DNA of 64,000 bases, from NCBI RefSeq assembly GCF_009762325.1, contig NZ_CP034348.1, positions 2,610,501 through 2,674,500 on the forward strand, in the 5' to 3' direction. Every line of letters begins with the position of its first letter. The stretch's first letter is position 1. This document shows positions 37,188 to 45,300 of this stretch, in pieces. This stretch comes from Roseovarius faecimaris. GTDB lineage: Bacteria > Pseudomonadota > Alphaproteobacteria > Rhodobacterales > Rhodobacteraceae. The notes under the pieces are model-generated. The model had not been told where the DNA came from. It made no database searches and was given only the letters and a program-made list of their open reading frames with translations. Position numbers and translations under genes: made by a program.

Positions 37188-38138
37188 TTATTCAAGCTCT
37201 TTCGTGGCCAGGGCGCGATGGATCTCGCGGCGCACCAGCTTGCGGACATTGCGGGTGATCCGCTCGCCCAGAGAGCCCTGCAATTCCTGACGGACAATCT
37301 CGGTCACCAGATCGCGCAGCGCTTCCTCATCCAGAACCGCCTCGTCATCGCCCAGCGGATCCTCTGCCCCGGCAAAGGCGTTGTCCTTGGCCGGTTCCGG
37401 ACCGGGGTCCGGAGCCAGGGCTTCGGGGGCGAAATCATCCTCTTCGGCCACATAGGGTTCAAGACCCTCGTTGGGCGACACGATCTCGGCATCCTCGATC
37501 TCGTCCTGCCAGGTGAAGGGCTGAGTCGGCTCGGCGGCGTTGTCATCGCCGGGCGCGTCACCATCGGGTTCCCAGTCATCCTCGCGGGCGGCCACGGCCT
37601 CTTCAAAGCCGGCGGCGCGTTCCGACAGGGCGTCGACGGCGTTTTCCCGGCGCTCGTCATCCTGCCAGTGATCATCGTGGTCCTGCGGCGCGTCTGCCGC
37701 GGTCTCTTCCTCGGGCTCGGGCTCTGGGGCCGCTCCGGTGTCCTCGTCATCGGACCATTCATCCGGCTGCGGGCTGCCGTCATCGGGCTCGGCGGTGCCT
37801 TCAAGCGCGTCACTGCCGTCTTCTGCCTGTTCCGGAGTGTCGTCTTGCCAGGTGTCGGCCTCTGGCTCGGCCTCGGCATGGTTTTCCGGCTGCGCCGCGG
37901 CCGCCTCGTCCGCCTGCCCGGCCTCTTCGGCAGAGGCGCTCTTGGTTGCAGACACGCGCAATGCGGGCGTCAGAACGAGCGCGTCGGCGGGGGGTGTCTT
38001 GTCTTCCGATGCAGGGGCATCGCCGTCATCGGCCGCCTCTTGCGGCGCGTCCTTTTGCGCACGGTCATCCGCCGACACGAGCCGACGGATGGACGAAAGT
38101 ACGTCCTCGATTTCCACATTCGTCACGGGATCTGACAT
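37188..38138 (-). CDS. acidic PopZ-like polar scaffold protein
   Basis: 316 residues. A short N-terminal helix (NVEIEDVLSSIRRLVSADD) and a C-terminal helical block (ALRDLVTEIVRQELQGSLGE, RITRNVRKLVRREI) frame about 220 residues of very acidic, low-complexity sequence rich in Asp/Glu/Pro/Ala. This three-part plan is that of PopZ (DUF2497), which forms polar condensates in alphaproteobacteria. The middle is longer than in Caulobacter PopZ. Assignment by architecture. Confidence 0.72.
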   Translation of the reverse strand: MSDPVTNVEIEDVLSSIRRLVSADDRAQKDAPQEAADDGDAPASEDKTPPADALVLTPALRVSATKSASAEEAGQADEAAAAQPENHAEAEPEADTWQDDTPEQAEDGSDALEGTAEPDDGSPQPDEWSDDEDTGAAPEPEPEEETAADAPQDHDDHWQDDERRENAVDALSERAAGFEEAVAAREDDWEPDGDAPGDDNAAEPTQPFTWQDEIEDAEIVSPNEGLEPYVAEEDDFAPEALAPDPGPEPAKDNAFAGAEDPLGDDEAVLDEEALRDLVTEIVRQELQGSLGERITRNVRKLVRREIHRALATKELE

Positions 38139-38253
38139 ACTGCTACCCATTCCTGCCTGGCTCGTAGTGTATCCAAGGGGGCGAAGGCGCACAATGGGTT
38201 AGGCGGTGTTTTAAGCGTAATTCCGGGGCATTCACGACCGGCACGCGCGCCGC

Positions 38254-39663
38254 TCACTCCTTGCCGAGCGCCTTGAGAACTTTGTCCAACTGCTTGCCCT
38301 GCTTGCTTTTTTCCACGGGCGCCTCTTTTACGAGGTTGTAATAGGCCGCCGGATCATAGGTCTGGACGTTGAGCCGCAGGTCCTTTGCCGTCAGCTCGCC
38401 CATCGAGGAGAGCACCGCATAGGAGGCGATGAACACATCCGCCTCGGCCGAGATCAGATTGGCCTCGGCATCGAGCAGGTCCTGTTCGGCATCGAGCACA
38501 TCGAGCGTGGTGCGCGCGCCAAGCTTGGCCTCTTCGCGGACCCCGTTGAAGGCGACGCGCGCGGCGCGCACTTGCTGCTGGCTGGCGATGACACCTGCCC
38601 GCGCGGCGGCAAGCTGGGCATAGGCCACGCCGACATTCTGAACGACCTGATGGCGCACCACATGCAGGTTGGCCCGGAGCGCGTCGCGCTGTGCCATCGC
38701 CTTGCGCTTGGTGGCCGAAAGCGCCCCGCCCTGGTAAATCGGGCCGGTGACCTGAACGCCCAGGCTGCCGGTGCGGTTATACTCGTTGTCGAACACTTCC
38801 TGGCTGGCCCCGAGCCGCCCCTGCAGGCTGAGCGTCGGCTTCATCGCCGCGTCGGCCGCCATGATGTTCAGCTCGGCCGCGGCAATGTCATGCTGGGCGC
38901 GGCTCATTTCCGGGTGCTTGCGCACCGCCACGGCCTTGGCGGCGTCAACATTGCCCGACAGGCGCGGCGCGCTGCTGGGCGGGCGCAGATTGCCCGGCTT
39001 GCGGCCCACGGCGGCACGAAATTCCTCGACAGCCTGCAGATAATCCCCTTGCGCCAGCGCCAGCCCGGATTTGGCCTGAGCCAGCCGCGCCTCGGCCAGG
39101 GCGACATCGGTACGCGTCACCTCGCCCACCTCGAACCGGTCGCGGGCGGCACGCAGTTCCTGACGGATCAGGCGCAGGTTGTTTTCGCGCAGGGTCACGA
39201 AACGGGCATTGCGGCGCACGTTCATATAGGCCTGCACCGCCCGCAAGAGCACCTGTTGTTCAACCGAGATCAGCGCGTTGCGCGTGGCCAGCACGTTTTC
39301 CTTGGCGGCGTCGATCTGAAACTGGGTCCGACCGAAATCATAGAGCAGCAGACTTGCCGTGATGCCAAGGTTCACATCCGTTGCCCGGGTGCCCACGGTG
39401 ATGGAATTGTTGCTCACGCGGCCAAAGGTGCGGGTGAGGTCCGCCGACCAGTTCAGGATCGGGCGCAGCCGCGACACGGCGATCGCCACATCCTCGTCCG
39501 CGGCGCGCAACAGAGCGCGGTTCTGATCCAGAAGGCCGCTGTGGTTATACGCGCTCGCCAGGGCATCGGCGAGGGTTTCGGCACGGGCGCTGTGCGGGGT
39601 GGAGACGCTCACAAGGCCCAGGGTCACCAGAGCCAGTGCGACGGCGCGAAACTGTTTGAGCAT
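38254..39663 (-). CDS. TolC-family outer-membrane efflux protein
   Basis: 469 residues. Signal peptide MLKQFRAVALALVTLGLVSV ending SARA, then ETLADALASAYNHSGLLDQN. Two repeated coiled-coil halves of the TolC barrel-tunnel: ARDRFEVGEVTRTDVALAEA and FNGVREEAKLGARTTLDVLD. Forms the outer-membrane channel for RND or type I exporters; no partner pump is encoded here. Start at 39663, as the upstream frame is antisense to nothing useful. Confidence 0.94.
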   Translation of the reverse strand: MLKQFRAVALALVTLGLVSVSTPHSARAETLADALASAYNHSGLLDQNRALLRAADEDVAIAVSRLRPILNWSADLTRTFGRVSNNSITVGTRATDVNLGITASLLLYDFGRTQFQIDAAKENVLATRNALISVEQQVLLRAVQAYMNVRRNARFVTLRENNLRLIRQELRAARDRFEVGEVTRTDVALAEARLAQAKSGLALAQGDYLQAVEEFRAAVGRKPGNLRPPSSAPRLSGNVDAAKAVAVRKHPEMSRAQHDIAAAELNIMAADAAMKPTLSLQGRLGASQEVFDNEYNRTGSLGVQVTGPIYQGGALSATKRKAMAQRDALRANLHVVRHQVVQNVGVAYAQLAAARAGVIASQQQVRAARVAFNGVREEAKLGARTTLDVLDAEQDLLDAEANLISAEADVFIASYAVLSSMGELTAKDLRLNVQTYDPAAYYNLVKEAPVEKSKQGKQLDKVLKALGKE

Positions 39664-39697
39664 CAGCAGACCCTTTACAAATCGCCGCCGCGCGCCA

Positions 39698-40351
39698 TCA
39701 AAGCGTGAACGCGGCGTGCTTTTCAAACCCCGGAAGCACCGGTGCACCGGCGTTGAAGGCAAAGCGCCAGCTGACGTCGCCATCGATCTTGTAGCCCACA
39801 CGCACGACCCCCAGCGCCCCTTCCTGGAACAGGCAGCAGATGCGCCCGCCCTCCTTGAGCTGATCGGTGATCGCGTCGGGCAGATGCTCGACAGCGCCCT
39901 GCAGGATGATCACGTCATAAGGTCCGTGCTCTGCCGCGCCCTCGCTGAGGGGCCCGTGATGGACCACCGCGTTGTCAGCGCCCTGATCCAGAAGCAGTGT
40001 CTGGGCTTCCTGCGCGGCGTCTTCGTCGGGCTCGACGGCGACGACAAGCTCGGCCATGCGCGCCATGACGGCGGTGGAATAGCCCAGCCCCGCGCCGATA
40101 TCGAGCACCAGCTCATCGCCGCGGATATCCAGAGCGTCGAGCATTTTCGCAAGCGTCCGCGGCTCCAGCATGACGCGCCCGCCCCCGAGATCGAGGTTTT
40201 CGCCCATATAGGCCGCCTCGCGGGCCTGGCGCGGCACGAACGCCTCTCGCGGCACCGAGAGCATCGCATCGATGATCGGGAACTTGGTCACATCGGAGGG
40301 GCGGATTTGCGTATCCACCATCATGGTGCGGCGGGCAGCGTAGTCGGTCAT
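39698..40351 (-). CDS. pcm: protein-L-isoaspartate O-methyltransferase
   Basis: 217 residues. SAM-dependent methyltransferase that repairs isoaspartyl damage. N-terminal MVDTQIRPSDVT and VPREAFVPRQ; SAM motif I is ELVLDIGAGLGYSTAVMARM; motif II-like DVIILQGAVEHLP. It lies 35 bp upstream of the tolC-like gene on the same strand, a pairing that I recall from other Rhodobacterales. Confidence 0.9.
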   Translation of the reverse strand: MTDYAARRTMMVDTQIRPSDVTKFPIIDAMLSVPREAFVPRQAREAAYMGENLDLGGGRVMLEPRTLAKMLDALDIRGDELVLDIGAGLGYSTAVMARMAELVVAVEPDEDAAQEAQTLLLDQGADNAVVHHGPLSEGAAEHGPYDVIILQGAVEHLPDAITDQLKEGGRICCLFQEGALGVVRVGYKIDGDVSWRFAFNAGAPVLPGFEKHAAFTL

Positions 40352-40547
40352 GGGCTAAACTCTTGTGTTCAGAATCCTTGTGCTCTGTTTTGACACAGAA
40401 CCGCCGAGGCGACAATGGCCGAGGCGGCTCAAAACCTGTCCATGGTGTCGCGTCCTGACCCGCCGGACGCGCGGCACGTTCGGGGGCACGCAGGGTCTTG
40501 CAAGGGGCGCAGCGATCAGATACTCCGAGCCGACCACTTTGAGACGA

Positions 40548-40621
40548 GGCGAGTTGGCGGAGTGGTGACGCAGCGGATTGCAAATCCGTGTACACCGGTT
40601 CGATTCCGGTACTCGCCTCCA
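40548..40621 (+). tRNA. tRNA-Cys (anticodon GCA)
   Basis: 74 nt including CCA. The acceptor stem GGCGAGT / ACTCGCC pairs fully. The anticodon loop TTGCAAA gives GCA (Cys), with stem GCGGA/TCCGT. The T-arm is ACCGG-TTCGATT-CCGGT. Its 3' 47 bp recur at 62601-62647, marking it as an island integration site. Confidence 0.98.
40575..40621 (+). repeat. attL: 47-bp direct repeat within tRNA-Cys
   Basis: From GGATTGCAAATCCG in the anticodon arm to the terminal CCA, 47 bp are identical to 62601-62647. The flanks differ on both sides of each copy. Confidence 0.96.
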
Positions 40622-40997
40622 TTTAAAAACAATCACTTAGCCGAATTCTTGTAGCTATACGTGAATTTCAAACACGGATATTTGAAATTATAGCGCCGAG
40701 CCGCCCCTGCCGCTCTAACTCGCAACGAAAGCGCATGTGTGAAAAATCGAGGCTATTGCCTTCTCTTGACGGGCAAACAAAGGACCAACACACAGACTTC
40801 TTAAGCAATATCTCAGCATCCCTGCCGTTGATCGAGAAACAAACGAATGTCCGGTGCAGGACAAACCTGCCATCAGGGAAGCTCCATTGGCCCGACATTT
40901 GATTCAAAGCAATGCACGGCGCTGCCTGTCGTGATAGAGTTGTAAGCTCCACAACGTTATCCCTTTCTTTTTTTGGGATTTTTCGAAGGACGCCAAA
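40622..40997. other. 376-bp left end of the island, no gene recognised
   Basis: Somewhat AT-rich. A minus-strand frame (40668-41123) exists, but it runs through the start of the HPF gene, resembles nothing known and has no good ribosome site. A run CTTTTTTTGGGATTTTT lies just before the HPF gene. Confidence 0.6.
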
Positions 40998-41315
40998 ATG
41001 CATATCGAAGTCAGTACAGATAACAGCATCAAGGGGAGTGAAGCCATCACGGCCCAAATTACGGGATTGGTACAGAACGACCTGGCCTACCTTGCAGAAC
41101 ATATAACCAGAATCGAGGTCCATCTCAGTGATGCCAACGCCGACAAGTCCGGCCCAGATGATATAAAATGTGTTCTGGAAGCACGGCTCAAAGGCCAGCA
41201 GCCTATGGCCGTCACGGATTCGGCCTCGAGTTTAGAACAGGCAACGAGGGGCGCAGCCGGCAAGATGAAAAGCGCACTAGAAAGCACTCTCGGGAAACTA
41301 ACGGACCGTCGCTAA
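40998..41315 (+). CDS. HPF/RaiA-family ribosome-associated protein
   Basis: 105 residues. N-terminal strand MHIEVSTDNSIKGSE, helix ITGLVQNDLAYLAEHITRIE, strand VHLSDANADKSG, and strand KCVLEARLKGQQPMAVT: the beta-alpha-beta order of the S30AE fold. These proteins bind the 30S decoding region and silence or dimerise ribosomes under stress. It is the short form and lacks the C-terminal dimerisation domain. AAGGA precedes the ATG. Confidence 0.82.
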   Translation: MHIEVSTDNSIKGSEAITAQITGLVQNDLAYLAEHITRIEVHLSDANADKSGPDDIKCVLEARLKGQQPMAVTDSASSLEQATRGAAGKMKSALESTLGKLTDRR

Positions 41316-41397
41316 CATATTCGGCATCAATCTTTCATTTCACCGATCGATCTACACCCTCGGGCAATAAGGCATCTGACAATGATGGAGTTAGATT

Positions 41398-41745
41398 ATG
41401 ACAGACGAAGACAAGCTTTGGGCACTTGAAGAGCGGTTTTGGACGGAAGGCGCTGACAATGCGCGGAAGATGACGACAAAGGGCGCCGTATTTGTTCTCC
41501 CTTATCCGCCGGGAATACTTCAAGGCGACACTGTGTGGCGCGAGAGCTTAGTCGCGCAGAGGTGGCGGTCCGTCGTATTTTCGGAGCGCTACTATAAACA
41601 AGAAAAGAATGTTACCGTTTTGGCCTACCGTGTCTCAGCAGAACGCGGGGACACACCGATCTACGAAGCCCTTTGCACTTCCACCTACCTGCGGGATGAA
41701 GGCAAATGGCTTCGAGTTTTGCACCAACAAAGCCCCATAGCATAA
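41398..41745 (+). CDS. SnoaL/DUF4440-like small protein (copy 1)
   Basis: 115 residues: WALEERFWTEGADNARKMTT, VLPYPPGILQGDTVWRE, VLAYRVSAERGDTPIYEALC. NTF2/DUF4440-like alpha-beta cone layout; no catalytic residue can be named. A clear paralogue lies at 48913-49326 in the same island (shared FWTxGADxA, PYPPGILQGD, YRVSAE). Function unknown. Confidence 0.8.
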   Translation: MTDEDKLWALEERFWTEGADNARKMTTKGAVFVLPYPPGILQGDTVWRESLVAQRWRSVVFSERYYKQEKNVTVLAYRVSAERGDTPIYEALCTSTYLRDEGKWLRVLHQQSPIA

Positions 41746-41912
41746 CTGTTCCACGGCCGCTGTACAGGCTTGCTGTGCGACTGTGGCGTTCCGAACGGTC
41801 AACGTCCGATTAGGGCACAGGACGAAGCCGCTGCCGCGGCAATGGCGCTTGTTGCGAGTGTTGCACGATGCTTCAGGGACCGCGCGTTTTGTGATCTGGC
41901 TGACTTGTTTGA

Positions 41913-41932
41913 CGATTGAGGTTTCTCAATCG
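41913..41932. promoter_or_regulatory. 8+4+8 dyad upstream of the integrase remnant
   Basis: CGATTGAG-GTTT-CTCAATCG is perfect and ends 17 bp before the integrase ATG. It may be an operator or a recombinase site. Confidence 0.5.
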
Positions 41933-41949
41933 ACAGACAGGAGGATTTC

Positions 41950-42555
41950 ATGGTCAGCGAGAGAACCACACCGCTGCGGGAGCGGATGATCGAAGACATG
42001 CGTATTCGGGGCCTGGGGAACAAATCCCAGCAGGCGCACATCCGGGCGATCAAGGATTTTGCCGGTTTTCTGGGGCGCTCGCCCGACACGGCGACGCCGG
42101 AGGAGCTTCGCGGGTATCAGCTTCACATGACTGACACCGAGGTCACGCCCTCAGTCTACAACAGGCGCATCACCGCTCTGCGTTTCTTTTTCTCGATGAC
42201 CTGCGGGCGGGATGAGATGAAGCGGTACATGCAGTTTCGCACAGAACCGCGCAAACTACCTGCGGTGCTCAGCGTCGAGGAAGTTTCTGATCTTCTGGCG
42301 GTCGCCCCCGGTCCGGGGCTCAAGTACCGCGCGGCGCTCAGCATTTCCTATGGCGCGGGGCTTCGGGCCTCCGAGGTCTGCAATCTCACCACCGGCGATA
42401 TCGAAAGTGATCGGATGCTGATCCATGTTGTGCAAGGTAAGGGGCGGAAGGATCGCAAGGTGATGCTGTCGCCCGGATTGCTCGACCTTTTGCGCGACTA
42501 TTGGTGCGAGGCACGCCCCGATCAGGGCACGGGCCGAAGACTTGCTGCCGGTTGA
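41950..42555 (+). pseudogene. tyrosine-type site-specific integrase, C-terminally truncated
   Basis: The N-terminal core-binding domain is intact (LRERMIEDMRIRGLGNKSQQ, AIKDFAGFLG), and the catalytic domain begins normally, with the first Arg in GAGLRASEVCNL and the Lys in QGKGRKDRKVML. After YWCEARP the sequence loses similarity and stops at codon 201. The second half with HxLRH and the Tyr nucleophile is absent, so it cannot be active. It resembles integrases linked to IS91/ISCR elements. Confidence 0.9.
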
Positions 42556-42572
42556 GTACTTCCACGTGGTCT

Positions 42573-43085
42573 TCACTCTCCCGTAGCCGACGTCCCTGTC
42601 GGTCGTGGAGGCATGCCCTCGTTTTCAGCAGCATGGATTGACGCCATGTCACGTGCACCTAGACGCGCCGGGTTCCGGTCCAGGACATCCCTGTCAGACT
42701 GGGGCGTCCGGCGCCCCGAATAGAGATGTCGCATATGTGCTGCAGAGACCCCGTCGGCCTCCATCACGAGGCGCACCATCGGATCAGCCAGCATTTCCTC
42801 AAGGAAGAAGTCGGACAACGCTCTGCCCGTCAGCTTGTCCCTGGCGCGGGCATAGTCCAGATCGGCAAGGGAAAGGGTCAGAGACCGCGCAAGCCCCGGA
42901 TGCGATGTCCGGGGATGAAGTTTCACCAGGACTGAGGCTTTCCAGGCTGCAGGATTCTGTTGATCCGGGGGTGAAACCAACTCCGTTTCGATCTCGTACT
43001 CTCCCGCCGGGAGCGTCTCGTCAAAGCCTGGAACGGTGAACGGTCGGGAAAAAACCGCAACGGTCTTGCTCGTCAGTTCTTCCAT
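42573..43085 (-). CDS. uncharacterised protein, paralogue of the 47902-48216 product
   Basis: 170 residues. The core AVFSRPFTVPGFDETLPAGE ... YEIETELVSP aligns with TFSNPFTLPGYPGDLPAGDY at 47902-48216, followed by a strand-rich segment (ASVLVKLHPRTSHPGL). The C-terminal tail is polar and low in structure. No signal peptide. Island-specific family; function unknown. Confidence 0.75.
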   Translation of the reverse strand: MEELTSKTVAVFSRPFTVPGFDETLPAGEYEIETELVSPPDQQNPAAWKASVLVKLHPRTSHPGLARSLTLSLADLDYARARDKLTGRALSDFFLEEMLADPMVRLVMEADGVSAAHMRHLYSGRRTPQSDRDVLDRNPARLGARDMASIHAAENEGMPPRPTGTSATGE

Positions 43086-43120
43086 TGGCGTGATCCTCTC
43101 CCTTGTTGCTGCGGGTGGTC

Positions 43121-43146
43121 CGCGCCCCAGTTAAGAATGGGGCGCG
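43121..43146 (-). terminator. 9-bp GC hairpin between two minus-strand genes
   Basis: CGCGCCCCA / TGGGGCGCG with an 8-nt loop, between the stop of the 45-residue gene and the start of the next gene. No T-run; it may be a weak terminator or an RNA-stabilising hairpin. Confidence 0.5.
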
Positions 43147-43161
43147 TGGCCTGTGAACGTC

Positions 43162-43299
43162 TCAAGATGTCTTGGATTTCGCTAGCGCATCCTCGCCGGC
43201 GGCCTTCGACTCGTTCTCCTTGGCTGGGGTCTTCGCGGTCTCCGCGGGCTTCGGCTTCATTGCGGCCGCAGCCCTGGCGGTCAGGTCCTTGAAGGACAT
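43162..43299 (-). CDS. 45-residue Lys/Ala-rich protein
   Basis: Short gene: begins MSFKDLTARAAAAMKPKPAE and ends GEDALAKSKTS. Highly charged and probably disordered or helical. Composition resembles the 62-residue protein at 49541 in the same island. The start is supported only by coding pattern and spacing; function unknown. Confidence 0.55.
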   Translation of the reverse strand: MSFKDLTARAAAAMKPKPAETAKTPAKENESKAAGEDALAKSKTS

Positions 43300-43427
43300 A
43301 TCATCGATCCTATGATTGGCCGGCGCCAACTCCTCGTCCATGTCGGACCGGGATGCCTGGCATCGATACTATCTATATAGGGGCTGGCGACCCGATTTAC
43401 GATGGCGCGCCGCCAAGAAGACAAAGA

Positions 43428-44234
43428 TCACACCAGATCGTCAGTCCAAACCTTGAACTCCGTCAGCGTGTTCTGACCAAATGTCTGGGTCAGAGGGACG
43501 TCAGCGGCATCGCGGCCCCGCGCGATCAGAATTCTCGCAAACTTAGGCTTGTTGTTCCGCGGGTCGAACATGTGCCATTCACCAGCGAGAAAGACCTCCA
43601 TCCACGCCGCAAAGTCCCCGGGCGGATGAGGCAGAGGTTCACCGATGTCGCTCAGATATCCGGTGCAGTAGCGTGCCGGAATATTCATGCAGCGGCACAA
43701 GGCGATGGCGAGGTGAGCAAAATCACGGCAGACGCCCTGTCGCTCGGCCATTGACTGCGATGCGGTGCGCGTCGCTTTCGCCTGCATGTAGTCGAAGCGG
43801 ACATGCCCATGCACGAAATCGCAGATCGCCTGAACGCGTGACCATCCCGGGTCCGTGGTCTCGAAAAGACGCCACGCCTCCTCCGAAAGAAGATCGGTAT
43901 CGCAATACCGGCTGCCCCGAAGAAACACGAGGGTCTCGAAAGGCAGATCCTGGACCGCGTGCTGCTGCGCGCCAGGGGACGCGGGATCGGGTCGGCCATA
44001 GTCGCGGAAGATGCCATCCGTTGACAGCGCGAAGTCGCCCGCCGGAGCCAGGAGGCGCGTACACCAGTTGCCGAAGCCGTCGCGGTAGCTTTCGAGCGGC
44101 ACGCTTGGCGACGTCACGAGGTAATCGGCACGCTCCAGATCGCCAAAGCGCGAGTAGTGGACGTTCAGCATCGCAATCAGCGGCGTCGGCTGCGGGAAGC
44201 TGTATCGCAGACGACACCCGATGCTGACCCGCAT
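43428..44234 (-). CDS. transglutaminase-like cysteine-protease-fold protein
   Basis: 268 residues. N-terminal bacterial transglutaminase-like beta domain (VSIGCRLRYSFPQPTPLIAM), then the core with nucleophile Cys in QGVCRDFAHLAIALCRCMNI and Asp in HMFDPRNNKPKFARI. Where classical members have a His (HAW), this protein reads DFAAWMEVFL, so the catalytic His is missing or lies elsewhere. Start chosen at MRVSIGC; an in-frame ATG at 44261 is possible. Often found with other stress or peptide-cleaving genes; substrate unknown. Confidence 0.88.
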   Translation of the reverse strand: MRVSIGCRLRYSFPQPTPLIAMLNVHYSRFGDLERADYLVTSPSVPLESYRDGFGNWCTRLLAPAGDFALSTDGIFRDYGRPDPASPGAQQHAVQDLPFETLVFLRGSRYCDTDLLSEEAWRLFETTDPGWSRVQAICDFVHGHVRFDYMQAKATRTASQSMAERQGVCRDFAHLAIALCRCMNIPARYCTGYLSDIGEPLPHPPGDFAAWMEVFLAGEWHMFDPRNNKPKFARILIARGRDAADVPLTQTFGQNTLTEFKVWTDDLV

Positions 44235-44257
44235 GCCAGACACACGGCCGCGCCTGG

Positions 44258-44401
44258 TCATGTCATGAGTATCTTGCAAGGATGAGCGTTCCGAGGCATC
44301 GGGCCGGTGCCATCCTGCGCAAGGACGGGGAAGGCCAGGGACGCTATCACTCCAGCCACGATGGTCAGCCTCGAGATCAACCTTGCCAGCGGGTGTCTCA
44401 T
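44258..44401 (-). CDS. 47-residue exported protein
   Basis: A Sec signal peptide, ISRLTIVAGVIASLAFPVLA, is followed by a mature part of only ~20 residues with one Cys (QDGTGPMPRNAHPCKILMT). AAGGAG precedes the ATG at good spacing. It is 23 bp upstream of the transglutaminase gene and probably in its operon. Function unknown. Confidence 0.6.
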   Translation of the reverse strand: MRHPLARLISRLTIVAGVIASLAFPVLAQDGTGPMPRNAHPCKILMT

Positions 44402-44601
44402 CGCCGCTTGCTCCTTGGCGGACCAGAGTCCGCCGGTTGCAGCGCGAGTCTTCGATAGCCCAAGCGTGAGCGTTCCAGTCAGCCGTCGCGTGGGCGCGGG
44501 CGGCGGCGGGGAGCCCCTGGAATTCGATCTGGATGGCATTCCTTCGTTCTCGGCCACCTGGATCGCGAAGTCCGGCGGAACTGTCCGATGAGTACGACCG
44601 G

Positions 44602-45081
44602 TCATCGGGGCGACAACTTGTGCAGGGCCGCAGCGGCAAGAGCATGTTCCTTCTGGTGGTAGTCGCCGCGGAACTTGCCATCGACCTCCACCTCCCAGGT
44701 GCCGTTCCTTTCGCGCACCTGAACTCCACCGCGGTGCGGTGGCCAGTTCATGGAAGACCCCATTTCTCCTCTGCCTTTCGCCGACACGGGTTTCTTGTCG
44801 GTCAATTTCGACTCCTTCGCGATGGGCGCGCGCTCCTCTCCGAGAAGCATCACGGCGCGAATGAATTCTTCCGCGTAGTCGTCGGTTTCGCGGTAATCGT
44901 GTTCGTGCGGCACCATGCGCATCGGTTCCACGAACCGTTCTCGGAGGTGGTCGACGAAACGCGGCTCGGTACGTGCCATGTAAGCGATCAGGGCCTGCAG
45001 AATCCGTTCATGGGCCAACACGCGCCGTTCAAGATCGGTCGTCTCTGCTGCCGTCCTGGTTAGATGTTTCACTGATGTCAT
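44602..45081 (-). CDS. uncharacterised protein with a DUF2188-like C-terminus
   Basis: 159 residues. The N-terminal helical half (LERRVLAHERILQALIAYMA) is followed by a charged linker and a C-terminal segment, RNGTWEVEVDGKFRGDYHQK ... EHALAAAAL, that looks like the DUF2188 strand-strand-helix unit. GAGGAGG precedes the ATG. A Crp/Fnr-type dyad lies about 135 bp upstream. Function unknown. Confidence 0.75.
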   Translation of the reverse strand: MTSVKHLTRTAAETTDLERRVLAHERILQALIAYMARTEPRFVDHLRERFVEPMRMVPHEHDYRETDDYAEEFIRAVMLLGEERAPIAKESKLTDKKPVSAKGRGEMGSSMNWPPHRGGVQVRERNGTWEVEVDGKFRGDYHQKEHALAAAALHKLSPR

Positions 45082-45208
45082 AGCGTATTGTCCTCCTCGC
45101 TGCGCGGTTCGACGCTGGATGTCGTGTGTTCGAGCGAGGCAGGCAGTCCTTCGCCTCGTCGCGATCCAACTCTTGCCATACACCTACCAGCCAAGCGCAA
45201 ATCGTGTG

Positions 45209-45222
45209 CTGACGCAGATTAG
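45209..45222 (-). promoter_or_regulatory. island Crp/Fnr-type site 1
   Basis: CTGAC-GCAG-ATTAG. On the minus strand, a -10-like TAGGTG starts 22 bp past the site, upstream of the gene at 45081. Confidence 0.6.
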
Positions 45223-45300
45223 GGGCACGGAAATTAAGTGGGTGTGTCTCGCTTGGAAGCGGAAAAAAGCCTGGGCAATCCACGTGCCATGACCAAGAAA

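Noticed and set aside
40668..41123. 151-codon minus-strand frame at the left island end
   Set aside because: It overlaps the start of the HPF-like gene, resembles no family and lacks a Shine-Dalgarno sequence.
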